From contig NC_063050.1 in the NCBI RefSeq assembly GCF_018812025.1, positions 12,751,037-12,815,036 on the forward strand: DNA of 64,000 bases. Reading direction: 5' to 3'. The translations under genes were made by a program, and so were the position numbers. The notes beneath the pieces are model-generated. The model worked only from the letters and a program-made list of their open reading frames with translations, was not told the origin of the DNA and did not search any database. Below, piece by piece: positions 21,801-31,749 of this stretch; within the stretch, counting starts at the first letter, position 1, and every line of letters starts with the position of its first letter. This DNA is from Megalobrama amblycephala. Its lineage: Eukaryota; Chordata; Actinopteri; Cypriniformes; Xenocyprididae.

Positions 21801-23128
21801 CTAGATTCCCCCCAAAATACATCAGTGTCCATCATCAGTCCGTCTGGTGAAATAGTGTCAGGAGATTCAGTGACTCTGAACTGCAGCAGTGATTCAAACC
21901 CTCCTGCTCTGAACTTCAGCTGGTTTAAGGAGGATGAAACCTCAGCTGTTGGATCTGGACAGAGTTTCAGCATCTCCAGCTTTAGCTCCAGTTTCAGTGG
22001 ACGCTTCTACTGTGAGGCTCAGAATAAATATGGATCTCAGAGATCAGCGTCTGTTTCTCTCACTGTTAAAGGTATTACTCTTTCTGAAGTGAAGCAGATG
22101 ATGAATCTTTTTGGATGTTTTAAATATATATATATATTTCAGAGGTAGGACGTCTGGGGATATTATACATATCCATTGGAGTGATCTGTGGAGCTGCAGT
22201 GATCATCATGCTGTTGCTGATTTGGTAAGATGTGTGTTTGGTGTTTGATATGCAATTAACTGCATTTATAACAAATTTATTTATTTATGTTTCAACGTCC
22301 AGTAGGAAAACTAACTTCAGTTTGTTCCACAAGTCTGACACCTGCAGAAATACAAAATATTGTGCAGACAAACTATACAGACTTGAGTCAAATACCCCCC
22401 AAATTACAACCTTTACAACCTTTGTTGGGTGTCTAACCTCAAATAATTTTTTAATTGCTCTCTTATAATTTTTTTTATTACTCTCCATGAAAATAGCCAA
22501 GGATACTGGCATGCTATTAAAACACCAACCAAACAAAACTTTGTTCAACAAGAACATATTAATTCTATCTACTGTTAACATATTCATTGTTTTTAGGAGA
22601 AGCAGGAGGATGAAAAAGAGAAACGACACAATGGAGTCTGAGGTGAGAAAAAGTACTTATTATCATTAGTTGAACAAGTAACTCCAAAATTCATGACTCG
22701 TGCTGTTTTTAGACATTAGTTATTTATTATCTCTCTATTCTGTTTTTTAATGGTGAAGATGAATCATTCCAGCCCTCATCATGACAGACGTAAAGCTTGT
22801 GATGTTGAGTTGAGTGAACCGGTGTATGAGAATGTAAAGGTAAGTATTCCTCGTTCATAAAAGACTAAACTCTCCTCACCTTCAGCCAGAAGTCATTAAT
22901 GCTCTTCAGTGTCAGAGTGAAAATATCAGACATCTGTTGACTAAATATGGAAATTCAAATAAGAACAAGCTTTTTTTTCAAATTTAAACAGAATTTAATT
23001 GAATGTTTTAGTTTAAGATTTTATACCACATTATACCAAGCATAAATTTGAAGTAAATTAATTATTAATGTATTAATTCACAGTCTTTCTTTCTTTCTTT
23101 CTTTCAGAATGACAGGAAGAATCAATAG
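18764..23128 (+). CDS. Gene B: compact CD22/Siglec-like receptor (exons joined across introns)
   Basis: This is a complete eight-exon type I receptor: signal peptide 18764-18830, V 19174-19515, C2 19609-19842, C2 21805-22071, TM 22143-22224, and cytoplasmic exons 22597-22642, 22759-22839 and 23108-23128. The exons sum to 1140 bp, giving 379 residues plus TAG. The V domain carries several N-x-S/T glycosylation motifs (NVTY, NNSI, NMSC, NKTA, NVTE). The tail has one tyrosine motif, YENV, which fits Grb2-type Y-x-N recognition; the residue at -2 is Pro, so it is not a strict ITIM. The membrane helix has no charged residue for adaptor pairing. The architecture is a minimal version of gene A, its tandem neighbour. 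The ligand is unknown. Confidence 0.85.
19174..19515 (+). CDS. Gene B V-type Ig exon
   Basis: The 342-bp phase 1-1 exon reads VFGENWNVTYENNSICAVKR, STVNMSC, ETFWIKK, and DDEKEYCFRLVT near the end. It is homologous to the gene A V exons. Here the F-strand pattern is Y-C-F-R, keeping a Y-x-x-R spacing but with the cysteine one position earlier. Confidence 0.85.
19609..19842 (+). CDS. Gene B C2-type Ig exon 1
   Basis: The 234-bp phase 1-1 exon reads QQVLEKQTVNLTC, RFIWYKNG and SYSCAVRGQEHLPSPAV. It is the counterpart of the gene A exons at 7403 and 8381. Confidence 0.85.
19850..20660. other. Gene B intron, no feature recognised
   Basis: This is the first part of the 1.96-kb intron between the two C2 exons. 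No exon or transposon ends were recognised before the element at 20665. Confidence 0.5.
20665..21601 (+). mobile_element. TTAA-flanked MITE, AGGTGCCCTAGA family, copy 1
   Basis: The ends AGGTGCCCTAGA and TCTAGGGCACCT are inverted, with TTAA at 20661-20664 and 21602-21605. It is 937 bp and non-coding. The same family occurs at 26696-27637 (same orientation) and 39207-40066 (opposite). TTAA followed by AGG resembles the Kolobok-like element at 3011. Confidence 0.85.
21805..22071 (+). CDS. Gene B C2-type Ig exon 2
   Basis: The 267-bp phase 1-1 exon reads YSPQNTSVSIISPSGE, LNCSSDSNPPALNFSWFKED and FYCEAQNKYGSQ. It is almost identical to the gene A exon 11319-11582, with one extra codon at the start (SII). 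Confidence 0.9.
22143..22224 (+). CDS. Gene B transmembrane exon
   Basis: It reads EVGRLG, then ILYISIGVICGAAVIIMLL and LIW. This is an uncharged helix followed by RSRRMKKR in the next exon, a clear stop-transfer. Confidence 0.85.
22597..22642 (+). CDS. Gene B juxtamembrane exon
   Basis: This 46-bp exon, the same length as its gene A counterpart, reads RSRRMKKRNDTMESE and ends at GTGAGA. Confidence 0.75.
22759..22839 (+). CDS. Gene B cytoplasmic exon with YENV motif
   Basis: The 81-bp phase 0-0 exon reads MNHSSPHHDRRKACDVEL, then SEPVYENVK. YENV is the only tyrosine motif of the tail. CD22 also has a Y-x-N site used for Grb2 binding. Confidence 0.8.
23108..23128 (+). CDS. Gene B last coding exon
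   Basis: After a (TTTC)n polypyrimidine tract and CAG, the frame reads NDRKNQ and stops at TAG 23126-23128. Its short length makes it less certain than the other exons. Phase and acceptor fit. Confidence 0.65.
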   Translation, partial: NDRKNQ

Positions 23129-23674
23129 AAAATGAGCTTAAGAAAAGACACAGCTTCGTGGATTTAGAGATCATCGCCCCCTAGCGGTGAACCATTGCAA
23201 TATTGAAATCAAGTGACTGTTAGTTTGGTACACGCTCCAAACCACTGGTTCGAAACAAATGATTCTCAAATGCTTTAAAGCTTCACAAAGTGTGTTTTGA
23301 AACTTATACATTTTTATGGCATTAATCCATTCTAACTTATTTTTGCTTGTGAAAAGAGAAAAACAGTTGCTTTTCTGTTTATAATTAGAAGAATAGAAAA
23401 TATGCTTTTCTGGAAGCTAAATGTAGACCGTTCTAGTCTGGTTTGCTGAGGAAGGAAAGGTAATGTTGTGCAGTGCTGTTGCTGGAATTAATTGTTCATG
23501 ACATTTGATCTGTTCTGAACTATAAATTGTAATTAAATAATGAACTGGTCATGTGCACATAGTTTTATTCTATAAACACACATAAAATACAAAGTTTATG
23601 TTAAAAAATTATCTTTTTTATTTAGCCAAAGCTTAGTCAAATGTTTCCCTACATTTAATTCTCAGTAGTCAAAA
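23129..23674. other. Gene B 3' UTR and spacer
   Basis: There is no coding signal. The likely 3' UTR of gene B is followed by AT-rich spacer up to a hAT insertion. Confidence 0.4.
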
Positions 23675-23682
23675 TATGCCAT

Positions 23683-24165
23683 CAGGGGCGCAGGAGACAT
23701 TTTCAAAGTGAGGGGGACCAAACTACTTTCCGGGGCCGGGGGGGGTGGGGGGGGGGGGGGGGGGGCGGTTGTTATGACAACTCCTTACCTTAAAGTGTCA
23801 AATTTCTCGGTTTCTGAATGGACGGTTTGGCTTGATTGACAAACGCTAACGTTCGGGCATGATTTATATACCATCGACCTGTCCTAAAACGTTAGCACGC
23901 TTTGATCGATAGTTTGGAGATCGCGTGTTTCTCTGTTCGAGAGCGCATTTCCTGTTCACATCCACGTCAAAACAGCTGATTATTTACGAACGGAAGCTCA
24001 CAGAAACGTGAAAATGGTCTCATTTGAAAGAAAATATCCTAAGCTAAAAGATGATATAGTGTGACTAATTGAAGCATTCCTTATCAAAAGTGTGGGAGTC
24101 AATTTCTGTCTTTTCAAAACTGCAGGGGTCCTGACCCCCCGTCCCCCGTGCCAACAGCGACCCTG
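23683..24165. mobile_element. hAT MITE with perfect 8-bp duplication
   Basis: The termini CAGGGGCGC and GCGACCCTG are inverted. TATGCCAT is repeated exactly at 23675-23682 and 24166-24173. The 483-bp element includes a G-rich homopolymer run near 23735-23765. There is no transposase. Confidence 0.85.
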
Positions 24166-24216
24166 TATGCCATACATTTGTTCTAAATTAAACCAGGAAA
24201 AGAAAAATACTTTTAA

Positions 24217-26164
24217 CCCTCTACCGCACGCATTATGATAAATTTATATAAAAAAAAATTTGACTCTTTTTCTTTTCTTAGAATGGCTTAACTTGAAAAA
24301 ACTTGGAAAAAAAATTTATAAAAAAAAATTACATAAAGTAAAATTTAAGGTACTTTATGTTGCCATATGGCAACAACACGCAATAGTGGAAATAACTTAA
24401 AGGTCCCGTTTTTCGTGGTTTTTTGAAGCTTTGATTGTGTTTATAGTGTGCAATATAACATGTGTTCATGTTTCGCGTGTAAAAAAACACAGTATTTTTC
24501 ACATAATTTACTTATCTGTATACCGCTGTTTCCACTGTCATAAAAACGGGCTGATGACTTCCTTGTTCTATGAAGTCCCTCCTTCAGAAACACGTAACGA
24601 GTTCTGATTGTGCCAGCGGTTCCTGTGTTGTGATTCGACAGCTCTGAGCGCTCCTTGCCCGAAAAGGTCACGCCTCTTACCATAACGTGGAGATGCACGC
24701 GCTCAGTGTTATTGTAAACATGCCTTTAATTTTACCCTATCAATGTGAGCCGGAATCAGACCCGGTGATTGGACTGCGGGATGAAAATAACATCGTTTCG
24801 ACGACATGGCGACAAACGCAACTCTTGTGTATTCCTGTGGGCGGAGGTTAGTCAAAAAACTGTTTTAGTGACGTCATTAAAGAAGGAAGTAGAGGGATGT
24901 AGTCCAAACTGGCCGTTCAATGTAGGCGACTTCTGTTAAATAAAATATCTCGCTTGGCATTGAACTTTGAGCTTTAAATTTTACAGATTTTATTTATACT
25001 CTAACAACAACATTACACACGAACTAAAGTTTGAAACATGGGATCACGAAGAACGGGACCTTTAAAATAAGTGTAAGTGTATATAGTTAATATTTTTCCT
25101 CACAAATGTTGTTTATATTGAATAAATTGGTGCTATTATAAGCTTTAGCAGTAAATATAAATAACACCTTATACTTATTTTCCAACATCTTGTGCTTTTA
25201 TTTATGGAATTTATTATTTTGCTGAATAATGCTTTATATTCTTTGAATTTCATTACGTTTTTCATGAATATTATTTAAATTGCAAATGTAGACAGTTAAA
25301 AATAAATCTAATACTGTTCATCATGTATCATAAAACATTGACATAAAACCAAAAATATTGTAGTTCATGAAAATTCAACATTACGCAATCTTATGAGAGG
25401 AAGGTTATGAACATAAACCCCCCATAATCCTTTTTTCTGTATGAAAGTTCAAAAAGCAGTTTTTTTCAGAGGTGAGGCACAGGTACACATCACATTTGGT
25501 GCACTTCACCCTAACAATACACTTACATCCACTTGCACCTGCCTTTTTGAGACACTGTGGTAGGCCAGTGGTAGGTCTGGGCCAGTATACTGGCTGTGGT
25601 GGCAGATCTCCGATGTTGATTTAATCCATAATATAAATGCCATGGCAGTCCTTAACATACGACTAATCAACATTATATCTCTAGCATTAATGTTGTTATA
25701 GTTACAGCTTAACAGACTGCAGCTGGCCTTTGCTAGCTATCTAACCTATTATAATAATGTCATTCCATTATTGCACAGTGTTGCCATATGGCAACACAGA
25801 CATTTTATCGATTTACCAAAAACTAATTTCATAATTTTTTTTTTTTGAGTGGTGAATATGTCATCATAACTTACCTGAGATGATGTTAACAATTTTTTTT
25901 GTGAATGTGACATGGGCGGGTCCTTGTTTGTTACTGACGTTTTAATTTGCTTTCAGCAACTACATACAAGAGACGGCAGTCTGTCAGAAAATCGCGCCAC
26001 AGAAAAAAATTGCATGTCATGTGACTTAACTAAAGCACATAATTGGCTAAACTAAGGTCTTCTCTTACCAACAAAAAAAACGAGAATGTTCTGTTAAAGA
26101 GACAGTGGCAAGGAAATGAACACAAAGTGTATGTTGCCATATGGCAACACTATGCGGTAGAGGG
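24217..26164. mobile_element. piggyBac-like non-autonomous element with triple palindrome
   Basis: The ends CCCTCTACCGCA and TGCGGTAGAGGG are inverted and sit directly inside TTAA (24213-24216 and 26165-26168). TTAA plus CCC termini is the piggyBac pattern. The perfect 16-bp palindrome GTTGCCATATGGCAAC occurs at 24359-24374, 25780-25795 and 26133-26148. The element carries the MITE 24401-25061 inside. No transposase frame is present. Confidence 0.8.
24401..25061. mobile_element. TTAA-flanked MITE, AGGTCCCG family, nested
   Basis: The ends AGGTCCCGTTTTTCGTG and GAACGGGACCT are inverted, flanked by TTAA at 24397-24400 and 25062-25065. The 661-bp element is inserted inside the piggyBac-like element and is non-coding. 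Confidence 0.8.
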
Positions 26165-26439
26165 TTAAGTACTTTGTACTTATAGTTCATTTGAACCCAT
26201 AGTGTACTACAAGTGGTAACTAAATATATATTTTTAAATACAGAGATAGTATATTAAAATGACATTTTAGTTCATATGTCATGGTGTCTCAAAATAGCAC
26301 AGTTGAGTACACTTAGATTTTCTTAAGATTATCTTAAGTACTAAAGAAGAATTTTTAGTATATTAAGTACAAAATTAGTGCGCAAAAAAGAGCACTTTAA
26401 GTACATTATAGAAATGTACTTTTTTCACCTGGGTTACCT

Positions 26440-26695
26440 CACTGATCATTCCCATTTTGTTTCTTTGGGAAACAACATGGTCTGCCATGGTGCCAGCCCA
26501 GGGTCCCATATTGTTTAGCATTTATATGCGTCCTTTGGGGGTAAATCATTAGTAAATATGGTTTGGGGTATCGCTTTTATGCTGATGATAATACCCAAAT
26601 TTACATCAGCTCCATATCTGATCCTACTGTCAGCTCTATAGTTCTCTCATAGTGTGTGCAGGAAATAGAAACATAGATCACCATCATTTTTTTAA
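26440..26695 (+). pseudogene. L2/CR1-type LINE reverse transcriptase fragment, 5' part
   Basis: Translated remnants read like PQGSVLGP... and then FYADDTQIYIS, the catalytic Y-A-D-D region of a non-LTR reverse transcriptase. The frame is damaged. A MITE at 26696-27637 interrupts it, and the LINE resumes at 27642. Confidence 0.7.
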
Positions 26696-27637
26696 AGGTG
26701 CCCTAGATTCAAAAATTGAATTTACCTTGGCATAGTTGAATAACAGGAGTTCAGTACATGGAAATGACATACATTGAGTCTCAAACCCCATTGTTTCCTC
26801 CTTCTTATATAAATCTCATTTGTTTAAACGACCTCCGAAGAACAGACGAATCTCAACATAACACCGACTGTTACGTAACAGTCGGGGTGTACACCCCAAT
26901 ATTTGCATAATGCCAGCCCATGTTCAAGGGATTACACAAGCCAGTATTAACATCTGGAGCTGCACACAGCCGAATCATCAGACTAGGTAAGCAAGAATAA
27001 CAGCGAAAAATGGCAGATGGAGCAATAATAACTGACATAATCCATGATAGCATGATATTTTTACTGATATTTGTAAATTGTCTTTCTAAATGTTTCGTTA
27101 GCATGTTGCTAATGTACTGTTAAATGTGGTTAAAGTTATCATTTATTACTGTATTCACGGAGACAAGAGCCGTCGTTATTTTCATTTTTTAAACACTTGC
27201 AGTCTGTATAATTCATAAACACATCTTCATTCTTTATAAATCTCTCCAACAGTGTAGCATAAGCCGTTAGCCACGGAGGACAGCCTCAAGAATAAAACGT
27301 TAACATCCAAATAAATACTTTACTCACATAATTCGAAGCATGCATGCAGCATGCATGACGAACATCTTGTAAAGATCCATTTGAGGGTTATATTAGCTGT
27401 GTGAACTTTGTAAATGCGCTGTAATATAGTCGACAGCTCATGTGGCAGGGAGCACGCAATTTAAGGGGGCGGCGCAGAGTGTAAATCAGTGCATAGTTAA
27501 TGATGCCCCAAAATATGCAGTTAAAAAAATTAATTAAAAAAAATCTATGGGGTATTTTGAGCTGAAACTTCACAGACACATTCAGGAGACACCTTAGACT
27601 TATATTACATCTTGTGAAAAAGCGTTCTTGGGCACCT
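26696..27637 (+). mobile_element. TTAA-flanked MITE, AGGTGCCCTAGA family, copy 2
   Basis: The 942-bp element is flanked by TTAA at 26692-26695 and 27638-27641. It is inserted in the LINE reverse transcriptase, so it is younger than that LINE copy. It is closely similar to copy 1 and in the same orientation. Confidence 0.85.
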
Positions 27638-27641
27638 TTAA

Positions 27642-27897
27642 AACTGAATTGTTCTGATAAAGTTCTACTCATTGGCACACCAGCGGCTATTCACAAAGGT
27701 AACAATTTTAATTTGATTATGGATGATATTGTCATATTTCCATCTGCTCAAGCTCGTAACCTTGTAGTGATTTTTGACACTCATCTGACACTAGACTCTG
27801 TATTACAAAATCTGTATTCAATCATCTCAGAAACACCGCAAGAATTAGGCCTTTCCTCACTCCACCTGACACTGAAACACACACCCTCGTCCAAGGT
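27642..27897 (+). pseudogene. L2/CR1-type LINE fragment, 3' part
   Basis: The frame resumes with KLNCSDKVLLIGTPAA and ARNLVVIFDTHLTLDS. After a frameshift it reads ARIRPFLTPPDTE, all characteristic of the region after the catalytic core in fish L2-like LINEs. It breaks off where the minisatellite begins. Confidence 0.7.
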
Positions 27898-28050
27898 GGC
27901 ACCACGACTGAGCCCTCGTCCAAGATGGCGCCACGACTGAGCCCTCGTCCAAGATGGCGCCACAACTGAGCCCTCGTCCAAGATGGCGCCACGACTGAGC
28001 CCTCGTCCAAGATGGCCGCCACGACTGAGCCCTCGTCCAAGATGGACGAT
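27890..28050. repeat. 29-bp minisatellite
   Basis: About six tandem copies of a 29-bp unit are present (core GCCCTCGTCCAAGATGGCGCC followed by ACGACTGA, given here in two pieces). One unit has an extra C. It lies between the LINE break and the left 487-bp repeat of the Gypsy element. On the minus strand it follows the ATG in that repeat and encodes a repetitive PSWTRAQSWR-like frame. Confidence 0.85.
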
Positions 28051-28056
28051 ATGATC

Positions 28057-28543
28057 CACTCGACATAGGATCCATTTAGCAGGCTTTATTGAAGTACTCG
28101 TGGTCGTACAGGCAGGGGTCAGAATCAGCAAACACAGCAATGTAGAACAGGCAGAATCGTAATCAGAGGCAGGCAGAAGATCAGGGTCACAAGCAAGTAT
28201 CACAGTCCAGGAAACAGGCAACAGGTCAAAAGGTAGGCAGCGATGGGTCAATGCACGGTAAACAGACAGGAATGGCAACGGGAGAACAAACAGGGTATAA
28301 ACGCTCAGAAATGACAGCCGGGGCAATAATCAAGACTTCGCGTAGGTCTGAGTGAAATGGCAGCTTAAATAGCAGTCCTAACAAGCTGCAGCTGGATGAG
28401 GATCAGAGTCCAAGGAACGGGGCTTGTGGGAGATGTAGTGTGAGTCAGTATAGGTGAGTGACTGGATGCGTGAATGTCAGTATTCCGGTGATGGAGCCCT
28501 CTGCTGGCCAGTGGGAGGAATCACGGGGTTCGTCTCCGTGACA
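28057..28543 (-). repeat. Left 487-bp direct repeat (3' LTR of the Gypsy element)
   Basis: It is the same length as 30870-31356 and, by eye, identical. On the minus strand it starts TGTCACGG and contains AATAAA shortly before its end. Its last bases include the ATGGATCCTATGTCGAG block that also begins the gag frame, so the repeat does not end in the usual CA. Equal, near-identical copies indicate a recent insertion or conversion. Confidence 0.8.
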
Positions 28544-30888
28544 GAGCCCCCCCCCCGCGAGCGACTCCTGGCGCGAGGTGGTGCACGACGTCGGGGTCTA
28601 CCACGTGGTCGAGGGGCCGGTCTCTCTGGGTGGTTGCGGTGGAATTCGTCGATCAAGTTGGGGTCAAGTATATCCTCGGCGCTGACCCAGGATTGCTCCT
28701 CTGGACCGTACCCCTCCCAATCGACCAGATATTGAAGGATGCGTCCCCGACGTCTGGAGTTAAGCAGTTCTCGCACCTGGTACGTCTCCTCTCCCTCCAC
28801 TAGCACGGTCTGGGGACTCTGCTCACGGGACCTCCCCTCTCCCTCCTCACTGGGGTCAGCAGCGGGCTTGAGCACAGTTCTGTTCAACATGTCCCTGAAT
28901 ACGTCGTTGATGAATGATTGGAAGATTGAAGGACTATTGACCAGGCCGAACGGCATAACCCGGTATTCGTAGTGCCCATTGGTTGTGGAGAAAGCCGTCT
29001 TCCATTCATCCCCCTCTCTGATGCGAATAAGATTGTACGCGCAGCGTAGATCCAGCTTGGTGAAGTACTGGGCAGTACGCAGCTGTTCGAGGGCGGACGG
29101 CACCAGAGGAAGTGGGTACCGGAATTTTACGGTGATTTCGTTGAGACCTCGGTAGTCGATGCATGGTCGAAGACCTCCATCCTTCTTCCGCACGAAGAAG
29201 AATCCAGCGGATGCGGGTGAGGTCGATGGTCGAATAAACCCCTTTTCCAACTCCTCCACGATATAGTTAGACATGGCCTCCGATTCTGGTTGGGATAGAG
29301 GGAAGATGCGGCCTCTGGGTGGTGTGTGGCCTGGGAGGAGGTCAATGGCACAGTCGTGGGTGCGGTGTGGTGGTAGGATGCTAGCTTGCTCCTTACTGAA
29401 TGCGGTGGCGAGGTCATGGTATTCTTCGGGCAGGTTGGGGATGACTGGGAGATCCGGTTTGAACAACACGGCGTGAACAGGCATGGGTGTGATGGTGGAC
29501 AGACATGTTTTCTGACACTGGGAGCTCCATTTGGTAATTTGTCCCTCTCTCCACGAGATATGTGGATCATGGAGCCGTAGCCAGGGTAATCCTAGAATTA
29601 TGGGAGCGTTTGACACAGGTAGGACGTAGAATTGAATGCGTTCATTATGAAGTAATCCTGTGGACATCGGAAGTTCCTGGGATAGTTGATCAATCAGTCC
29701 AGTTCCCAGAGGGCGACCATCTATCGTGGCTACAGAAAGAGAGGTGGAACATGGAATGAGAGACACGTTATGGGTTCTGGCGAATTCCTCTGATATGAAA
29801 TTACCAGCTGCGCTGGAATCTACCAGAGCAGCGGTAACCACCCGGACTCCATTCATCCATAATGTGATCGGAACAGTTACACAGTTAATTGGACTGACAG
29901 AGCTTATGGTAGCACTCACCGACTTATTTACTGCAGATGGACGTGAGGGGCATGAGATCCGCTGATGACCAGGCAGTCCGCAGTACAGACACAAACGATG
30001 AGTGAGACGCCGATTTCTCTCCTCAGCGGACAGGCGGTAGGTGTTGACTTGCATGGGTTCGGAGGTTTCCTCGAAAACCGTTGATCTGGCCGCTGAGACA
30101 CGTTGTGCGTCAACACGACGAGCACGCTGCAGGTTATCGATGGAAATAGCCAATTCGATGAAGCTGTTAAGGTCTCTGCCCTCATCTCGGCATGCTAGTT
30201 CCGTCTGCAGTTCATGACTAAGGCCCTTTCGAAACAGAATCTTTAGCGTGTCACTCACCCAGTTAGTCTGCGCTGCCAGTGTGCGAAAGTTCATGGCGTA
30301 TTCCGCTGCCGTTAGTTTCCCCTGAGATAATTCCAATAAGCGTTCTCCAGCTCCTCTACCCTCTCTGGGGTGATCAAAGACCTCACGGAAACGACTGAGA
30401 AAGTCATTAAACGAAGCGAACGCTGTGCCGTCCGTGCGCCATACAGCGGTAATCCAATCCAAAGCCCTTCCCGTCAATAGTGAGCATACGAAGGCGATCT
30501 TACCCGTCTCCGTGTTGTAAAGAGTGGGTTGTTGTTCCACGAACAGAGAGCATTGAAGCAGAAAGCCTTTACACTTGGTAGCGTCACCATCAAACTTCTC
30601 CGGGAAAGCCAGGCGAGGGTTAACGTGCGACGGCGTCTCTGCCGCGTGGGTAATGGCGACCGCCGCGGGTGGTGGCGTCGCAGCGGCGGTGCTAGCGGCC
30701 GTGCTGTGGAGACTTTGAACGGCCTTGACCAACTCCTCTGTTATAGAAGTCAAGCGGTTAAGCTGGTGTTGGTTGGCAGCAATCTGACTTGCCTGAGCAG
30801 CCATGTTGGCACACAGATGATCGTAAGCCGCTGGATCTTGTGAAGGCGAAGTCTTCTGTAACATTTCATCACTCGACATAGGATCCAT
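28477..30888 (-). CDS. Gag-protease-RT fragment fused in frame to a chromodomain (Gypsy ORF, 803 aa)
   Basis: The single open frame starts [11 protein letters not shown]. In order it holds a gag region (about 1-290), a CCHC zinc knuckle [14 protein letters not shown] (about 300), an aspartic protease region where the usual D-S-G reads DSSAAGNF, and the N-terminal part of the reverse transcriptase. That part includes [11 protein letters not shown] with the first catalytic Asp and VMPFGL. At about residue 669 (near 28880) it passes straight into a linker and a chromodomain (YQVRELLNS ... [15 protein letters not shown]), then an Arg-rich tail ending inside the LTR. The Y-x-D-D motif, RNase H and integrase are missing, yet the frame is intact. 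It is a retroelement derivative. Host use is possible but unproven. Confidence 0.85.
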   Translation of the reverse strand: MDPMSSDEMLQKTSPSQDPAAYDHLCANMAAQASQIAANQHQLNRLTSITEELVKAVQSLHSTAASTAAATPPPAAVAITHAAETPSHVNPRLAFPEKFDGDATKCKGFLLQCSLFVEQQPTLYNTETGKIAFVCSLLTGRALDWITAVWRTDGTAFASFNDFLSRFREVFDHPREGRGAGERLLELSQGKLTAAEYAMNFRTLAAQTNWVSDTLKILFRKGLSHELQTELACRDEGRDLNSFIELAISIDNLQRARRVDAQRVSAARSTVFEETSEPMQVNTYRLSAEERNRRLTHRLCLYCGLPGHQRISCPSRPSAVNKSVSATISSVSPINCVTVPITLWMNGVRVVTAALVDSSAAGNFISEEFARTHNVSLIPCSTSLSVATIDGRPLGTGLIDQLSQELPMSTGLLHNERIQFYVLPVSNAPIILGLPWLRLHDPHISWREGQITKWSSQCQKTCLSTITPMPVHAVLFKPDLPVIPNLPEEYHDLATAFSKEQASILPPHRTHDCAIDLLPGHTPPRGRIFPLSQPESEAMSNYIVEELEKGFIRPSTSPASAGFFFVRKKDGGLRPCIDYRGLNEITVKFRYPLPLVPSALEQLRTAQYFTKLDLRCAYNLIRIREGDEWKTAFSTTNGHYEYRVMPFGLVNSPSIFQSFINDVFRDMLNRTVLKPAADPSEEGEGRSREQSPQTVLVEGEETYQVRELLNSRRRGRILQYLVDWEGYGPEEQSWVSAEDILDPNLIDEFHRNHPERPAPRPRGRPRRRAPPRARSRSRGGGSVTETNPVIPPTGQQRAPSPEY

Positions 30889-31356
30889 TTAGCAGGCTTT
30901 ATTGAAGTACTCGTGGTCGTACAGGCAGGGGTCAGAATCAGCAAACACAGCAATGTAGAACAGGCAGAATCGTAATCAGAGGCAGGCAGAAGATCAGGGT
31001 CACAAGCAAGTATCACAGTCCAGGAAACAGGCAACAGGTCAAAAGGTAGGCAGCGATGGGTCAATGCACGGTAAACAGACAGGAATGGCAACGGGAGAAC
31101 AAACAGGGTATAAACGCTCAGAAATGACAGCCGGGGCAATAATCAAGACTTCGCGTAGGTCTGAGTGAAATGGCAGCTTAAATAGCAGTCCTAACAAGCT
31201 GCAGCTGGATGAGGATCAGAGTCCAAGGAACGGGGCTTGTGGGAGATGTAGTGTGAGTCAGTATAGGTGAGTGACTGGATGCGTGAATGTCAGTATTCCG
31301 GTGATGGAGCCCTCTGCTGGCCAGTGGGAGGAATCACGGGGTTCGTCTCCGTGACA
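30870..31356 (-). repeat. Right 487-bp direct repeat (5' LTR of the Gypsy element)
   Basis: This is the upstream LTR copy relative to minus-strand transcription. The gag start codon lies inside its last 20 bases. No primer-binding site separates it from gag, which is unusual for an LTR retrotransposon. Confidence 0.8.
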
Positions 31357-31436
31357 ATAATAAAGAGGTAAAAGAGACTAGATGTGCATTTTCAGAAATA
31401 AATACTGATGCTTTACTTTTCCTCTCTTCCATATTG

Positions 31437-31620
31437 TCACATAACATGATGTATATAAACTGGCAAGATCAGGAATTCTTCAAGGAGACAGGCTTTAATA
31501 ACATATACTCAGGAAACAGGATCAAATTAGTAGAAATACACATATACATAGACTCTAACATGAACAAGAACAGACGTAGACTGAGGGAGAACACGGACTA
31601 AATACATGGAGCAAACAAAG
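31437..31620 (-). repeat. LTR-like fragment
   Basis: On the minus strand it has an ATTAAAGCCTG polyadenylation-like block and ends ATGTGACA, resembling fish Gypsy LTR ends. No partner copy or coding region was found nearby. Confidence 0.35.
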
Positions 31621-31662
31621 AAGCTTAATGAGTAAATTAAAAGGGCTCTGCCTAATTTCTTC

Positions 31663-31740
31663 CTCTGTGTATTCCGGTTCAAAAAGGTAGGGCAGGGCGA
31701 AAAACTCATCTTCTCCTCGAAGTTCAAAATCGTCCGACAT
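31663..31740 (-). pseudogene. Second EPEYTEEE exon remnant
   Basis: The minus-strand frame reads MSDDFELRGEDEFF, then ALPYLFEPEYTEEEIR, and loses similarity right after. The core PYLFEPEYTEEE equals that at 3540-3590. It looks like a first exon cut off by an LTR-like fragment. A palindromic CRE-like TGACGTCA lies about 125 bp upstream of its start (31864-31871). Confidence 0.45.
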
Positions 31741-31749
31741 TGTTGTTTT

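Larger units (their letters stand above)
28057..31356 (-). mobile_element. Ty3/Gypsy chromovirus-type retrotransposon, internally deleted
   Basis: Two 487-bp direct repeats flank a single 803-codon frame. Integrase and RNase H regions are absent, so the copy cannot move on its own. A matching 5-bp target duplication could not be confirmed: the right flank is ATAAT and the left flank differs. The left end abuts a minisatellite, so it may have been rearranged. Confidence 0.8.

Noticed and set aside
27890..28050. Regular spaced repeats resembling a CRISPR array
   Set aside because: The units are directly tandem with no unique spacers, and the genome is eukaryotic.
27781..28326. Minus-strand frame with repetitive LGRGLSRG sequence
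   Set aside because: It consists of LTR sequence read through a 29-bp minisatellite; the same LTR frame recurs at 30750-31139.
29127..30185. Additional frames on both strands within the Gypsy ORF
   Set aside because: They are shadow frames of the 803-codon minus-strand ORF.
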